DNA of 8,137 bases from Chloroflexota bacterium (GTDB lineage Bacteria > Chloroflexota > Dormibacteria > CF-121), in NCBI GenBank assembly GCA_005882525.1, contig VBGO01000093.1, positions 1 through 8,137 of the forward strand. Reading direction: 5' to 3'. The notes under the pieces are model-generated. The model did not search any database. It was not told the origin of the DNA and worked only from the letters and a program-made list of their open reading frames with translations. The translations under genes were made by a program, and so were the position numbers. Below are positions 5,976 to 8,137 of the stretch, in pieces (position 1 is the stretch's first letter; the number at the start of each line of letters is the position of its first letter).

Positions 5976-5984
5976 AAAGGAAAG
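5976..5984 (+). promoter_or_regulatory. Shine-Dalgarno sequence that points to an ATA start for infB
   Basis: AAAGGAAAG contains AAGGA (5977-5981). Aligned to the anti-Shine-Dalgarno sequence it leaves about seven bases to the ATA at 5992, which is near optimal. The first in-frame ATG (6106) has no Shine-Dalgarno sequence and is over 120 bases away, so this site decides the start in favour of 5992. Confidence 0.7.
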
Positions 5985-5991
5985 ATCACCC

Positions 5992-7992
5992 ATAGCCACC
6001 ACTACCCGCGGAATCAAAGTTCAGCAACTCGCCCGTGACCTCGGCGTCGAGGCCCGGCAAATCCTCGACTTCCTGCGCCCGACGCGGCATGCGCCCCGCC
6101 ATGCGATGGCCGTGCTCACACCCGAGCAGGAGGCGTCCGTGCGCACCCAGTTCGCGGCCGGCAGCCAGGCCACGGAGTCCAAGCGGTCGGTTGCCGAAGG
6201 CAAGGTCGAGCTCCCGCCCACCCTCTCCGTAAAGGAGCTGGCGGAGTACCTGGACGTCAAGACGGTCGACATCATCAAAGAGTTGATGAAGAACGGCGTC
6301 ATGGCGAACATCAACCAGCAGATCGACTTCGATACGGCCGCTATCGTCGCCGACAGCTTTGGCGTCCAGGCCAGCCCGATGGCGATGGACTCGGCGATCG
6401 CCGAGGAGGTTGTCGGCGAAGGCGAGGGAACCCAGGTCAAGCTGACCACGCGGTCGGAGCTCTTCAGCGTCGACGGCGAAGCCCCGGAGAACCTGAAGCC
6501 GCGTCCGCCGGTGGTGACCGTCATGGGTCACGTCGACCATGGCAAGACCTCGCTGCTCGACGCTGTCCGCCAGACCAAGGTGGCGGCGGGCGAAGCCGGT
6601 GGCATCACCCAGAGCATCGGTGCCTATGTCGTCGAGGAGAAGGGCCGGCGGATCGTCTTTCTCGACACGCCGGGCCACGAGGCCTTTACCGCCATGCGCG
6701 CCCGGGGCGCCCAGGTGACCGACGTCGCCGTCCTGGTGGTGGCCGCCGACGACGGCGTGATGCCGCAGACGGTCGAGGCCATCTCCCACGCCAAGGCTGC
6801 CCAGGTCCCCATCCTGGTGGCGATCAACAAGATCGACAAGGAAGGCGCCAACCCGGACCGGGTCAAGCAGGGCCTCTCCGAGCAGGGCCTCGTTCCCGAG
6901 GACTGGGGTGGACAGACGGTCATGGTGCCGGTTTCCGCCAAGCAGAAGACGGGCATCTCCGAAATGCTCGAGATGATCCTGCTGGTCGCCGACCTCCAGG
7001 ACCTCAAGGCCAACCCGGCCAAGCTGGCGGCCGGCACGATCATCGACGCCCACCTCGAGAAGGGGCGGGGCCCGGTGGCGACCGTGCTGGTGCAGAGTGG
7101 CACGCTTCGCGTGGGTGACAACCTGGTGGTGGGCCACATCTTCGGCAAGGTCCGCGCCTTGATCGACGACCGCGGTCGCAAGATGAAGGAAGCGGGACCG
7201 GCGACGCCGGCTGTCGTCACCGGCTTGCCCGACGTCCCCACCGCCGGCGACATCTTCCAGGTGGTCTCCAGCGAGAAGGTGGCCCGGACGATCGCCGGCC
7301 AGCGGGCGGAACAGTATCGCGTCGCCACCCTGGCGCAGACCCGCCGCGTCACCCTGGCCGATCTCTCGGCGCAGTTCGGGAAGGGGGCCGTCAAGGACCT
7401 TAACCTGGTGCTCAAGGCCGACAGCAACGGCTCGGTCGAGGCGCTGAAGGGCTCATTGTTGAAGATCCAGGACCCCCAGGTCCAGATCAAGATCGTCTTC
7501 GAGGGTGTCGGTCCGGTGACGGAGTCGGACATCTTGCTGGCGGCGGTCTCCAACGCGCTGGTCATCGCCTTCAACGTCAAAGCCGATGCGCTGGCGCAGA
7601 AGGCGGCCGAGCGGGAGAAGGTCGACATCCGCAGCTACGACGTCGTCTACAACGTGACCAACGATATCGAGCGGGCCATCCAGGGCCTCTACGAGCCGAC
7701 CTTCGTCCAGGTCTGGGAAGGCCGCGCCGACGTGCTGACGCCGATCAAGATCCCGAAGCTCGGCATCATCGCCGGCTCCCGGGTGCAGGACGGCAAGATC
7801 ACGAGTGGATCGACGGCCAAGGTGCTGCGCGACAACAAGCTCATCCACGAGGGCCAGATCGCCGGGCTTAAGCGATTCAAGGATGACGTCAAGGAAGTGG
7901 TCGCTGGGCTGGAGTGTGGCATCCGGGTCGATGGCTACCAGGACTTCCAGGAAGGCGACGTCATCGAGGCCTACCAGGTCAAGCAGGCTTAG
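5992..7992 (+). CDS. infB: Translation initiation factor IF-2, apparent ATA start
   Basis: IF2 is the GTPase that brings fMet-tRNA to the 30S subunit and promotes subunit joining. From 5992 the product is 666 residues, short but normal for this sort of lineage. It has two IF2_N-type modules: GIKVQQLARDLGVEARQILD near residue 7 onward, and LSVKELAEYLDVKTVDIIKE near residue 78, ending in VMANINQQIDFDTA. The G domain follows, with GHVDHGKT (G1, 179-186), T206 (G2), DTPGHE (G3, 225-230), NKID (G4, 279-282) and SAK (G5, 315-317), then the beta-barrel and fMet-tRNA-binding domains to the C-terminus. The first canonical start in frame is ATG 6106, which would cut through the first IF2_N module and has no Shine-Dalgarno sequence. 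ATA 5992, after AAAGGAAAG, gives a normal M-ATTTRGIKVQQLA terminus; ATT at 5971 is another option. Identity is certain; the start codon is unusual. Confidence 0.95.
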   Translation: MATTTRGIKVQQLARDLGVEARQILDFLRPTRHAPRHAMAVLTPEQEASVRTQFAAGSQATESKRSVAEGKVELPPTLSVKELAEYLDVKTVDIIKELMKNGVMANINQQIDFDTAAIVADSFGVQASPMAMDSAIAEEVVGEGEGTQVKLTTRSELFSVDGEAPENLKPRPPVVTVMGHVDHGKTSLLDAVRQTKVAAGEAGGITQSIGAYVVEEKGRRIVFLDTPGHEAFTAMRARGAQVTDVAVLVVAADDGVMPQTVEAISHAKAAQVPILVAINKIDKEGANPDRVKQGLSEQGLVPEDWGGQTVMVPVSAKQKTGISEMLEMILLVADLQDLKANPAKLAAGTIIDAHLEKGRGPVATVLVQSGTLRVGDNLVVGHIFGKVRALIDDRGRKMKEAGPATPAVVTGLPDVPTAGDIFQVVSSEKVARTIAGQRAEQYRVATLAQTRRVTLADLSAQFGKGAVKDLNLVLKADSNGSVEALKGSLLKIQDPQVQIKIVFEGVGPVTESDILLAAVSNALVIAFNVKADALAQKAAEREKVDIRSYDVVYNVTNDIERAIQGLYEPTFVQVWEGRADVLTPIKIPKLGIIAGSRVQDGKITSGSTAKVLRDNKLIHEGQIAGLKRFKDDVKEVVAGLECGIRVDGYQDFQEGDVIEAYQVKQA

Positions 7993-7996
7993 TCCG

Positions 7997-8137
7997 ACGC
8001 GCCCGCTCAAGGTCGGCTTCCAGCTGCCTGAGGTGGAGCGCGAAGTCCGCTGGCCGGAAATCGACGCCATGGCGCGACTGGGCGAGCAGGTTGGATTCGA
8101 CTCGGTGTGGGTGGGCGACCATCTCCTCTATCGCGAT
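7997..8137 (+). CDS. Luciferase-like (LLM class) oxidoreductase, probably F420-dependent (5' part only)
   Basis: About 43 residues of a bacterial luciferase-fold flavin/F420 oxidoreductase are visible before the window ends. KVGFQLPEVEREVRWPE is the first beta strand and following loop, and MARLGEQVGFDSVWVGDHLL is the characteristic helix 1-strand 2 segment, where GFDSVWVGDHLL is the family hallmark. F420 as cofactor is typical of this subgroup but is not shown by these residues; FMN is possible. The substrate is unknown. It lies 4-16 bases after the infB stop, so it may be the last gene of the operon, yet its role has no evident link to translation. The start is unresolved: the frame has no ATG/GTG/TTG at the expected N-terminus. 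ACG at 7997 is a placeholder, ATG at 7931 lies inside infB, and GTG at 8033 would remove the first strand. Confidence 0.75.

Noticed and set aside
6106..6108. ATG as the infB start
   Set aside because: It would cut into the first IF2_N module, has no Shine-Dalgarno sequence, and leaves the conserved upstream residues and the AAAGGAAAG site unexplained.
5986..7137. 383-residue open frame on the reverse strand across infB
   Set aside because: Antisense shadow of the IF2 G domain, rich in His, Asp, Leu and Gly with no family motif.
1..8137. CRISPR array, tRNA/rRNA gene, insertion sequence, phage or defence genes
   Set aside because: No regularly spaced repeats, no tRNA-like cloverleaf, and no transposase, integrase or defence-gene motifs were seen; the window is housekeeping genes almost end to end.

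Overview
This window looks like the chromosome of a GC-rich bacterium. It carries part of two housekeeping blocks, all on the + strand and tightly packed. The first block is queA (3' part), tgt, secD and secF: queuosine tRNA modification followed by the accessory motor subunits of the Sec translocon. The second is rimP, nusA, ylxR (rnpM) and infB: ribosome maturation, transcription elongation/termination, RNase P modulation and translation initiation. The first codons of a luciferase-like, probably F420-dependent oxidoreductase follow infB. No mobile element, CRISPR array, tRNA or rRNA was seen. No stretch longer than about 70 bases lies outside genes.

Taxonomy is inferred only. High GC, a compact NusA without C-terminal repeats, a short IF2 of about 666 residues, separate secD and secF, a queA/tgt pair (uncommon in Actinobacteria) and an F420-type luciferase-like gene together suggest Chloroflexota, Dormibacterota or a nearby Terrabacteria lineage. 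This is not proven.

Layout: queA (1-586) overlaps tgt (583-1692) by four bases. After 45 bases with a TATACT promoter element come secD (1738-3141) and secF (3152-4021). A 70-base leader (4022-4091) has a second TATACT, a 15-codon leader ORF and a rho-independent terminator. Then rimP (4092-4580) overlaps nusA (4580-5683) by one base. A REP-like palindrome forms the last 22 or so codons of nusA. ylxR (about 5670-5924) overlaps the nusA tail. infB (about 5992-7992) follows after 67 bases, and the luciferase-like gene runs off the window.

The most interesting signals concern initiation and attenuation. (1) The rimP-nusA-infB leader looks like an attenuator: a leaderless GTG leader ORF runs through the terminator and stops two bases before the rimP GTG. 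(2) infB has no ATG, GTG or TTG at its natural N-terminus; a good Shine-Dalgarno sequence instead points to ATA. (3) ylxR also has no canonical start; the right arm of the REP-like palindrome may supply its ribosome binding site in front of a CTG. (4) The gene after infB also lacks a canonical start at its expected N-terminus. These could be real non-canonical, IF3-sensitive starts in an operon that encodes an initiation factor, or they could be sequence errors in an assembly. Both readings are testable.
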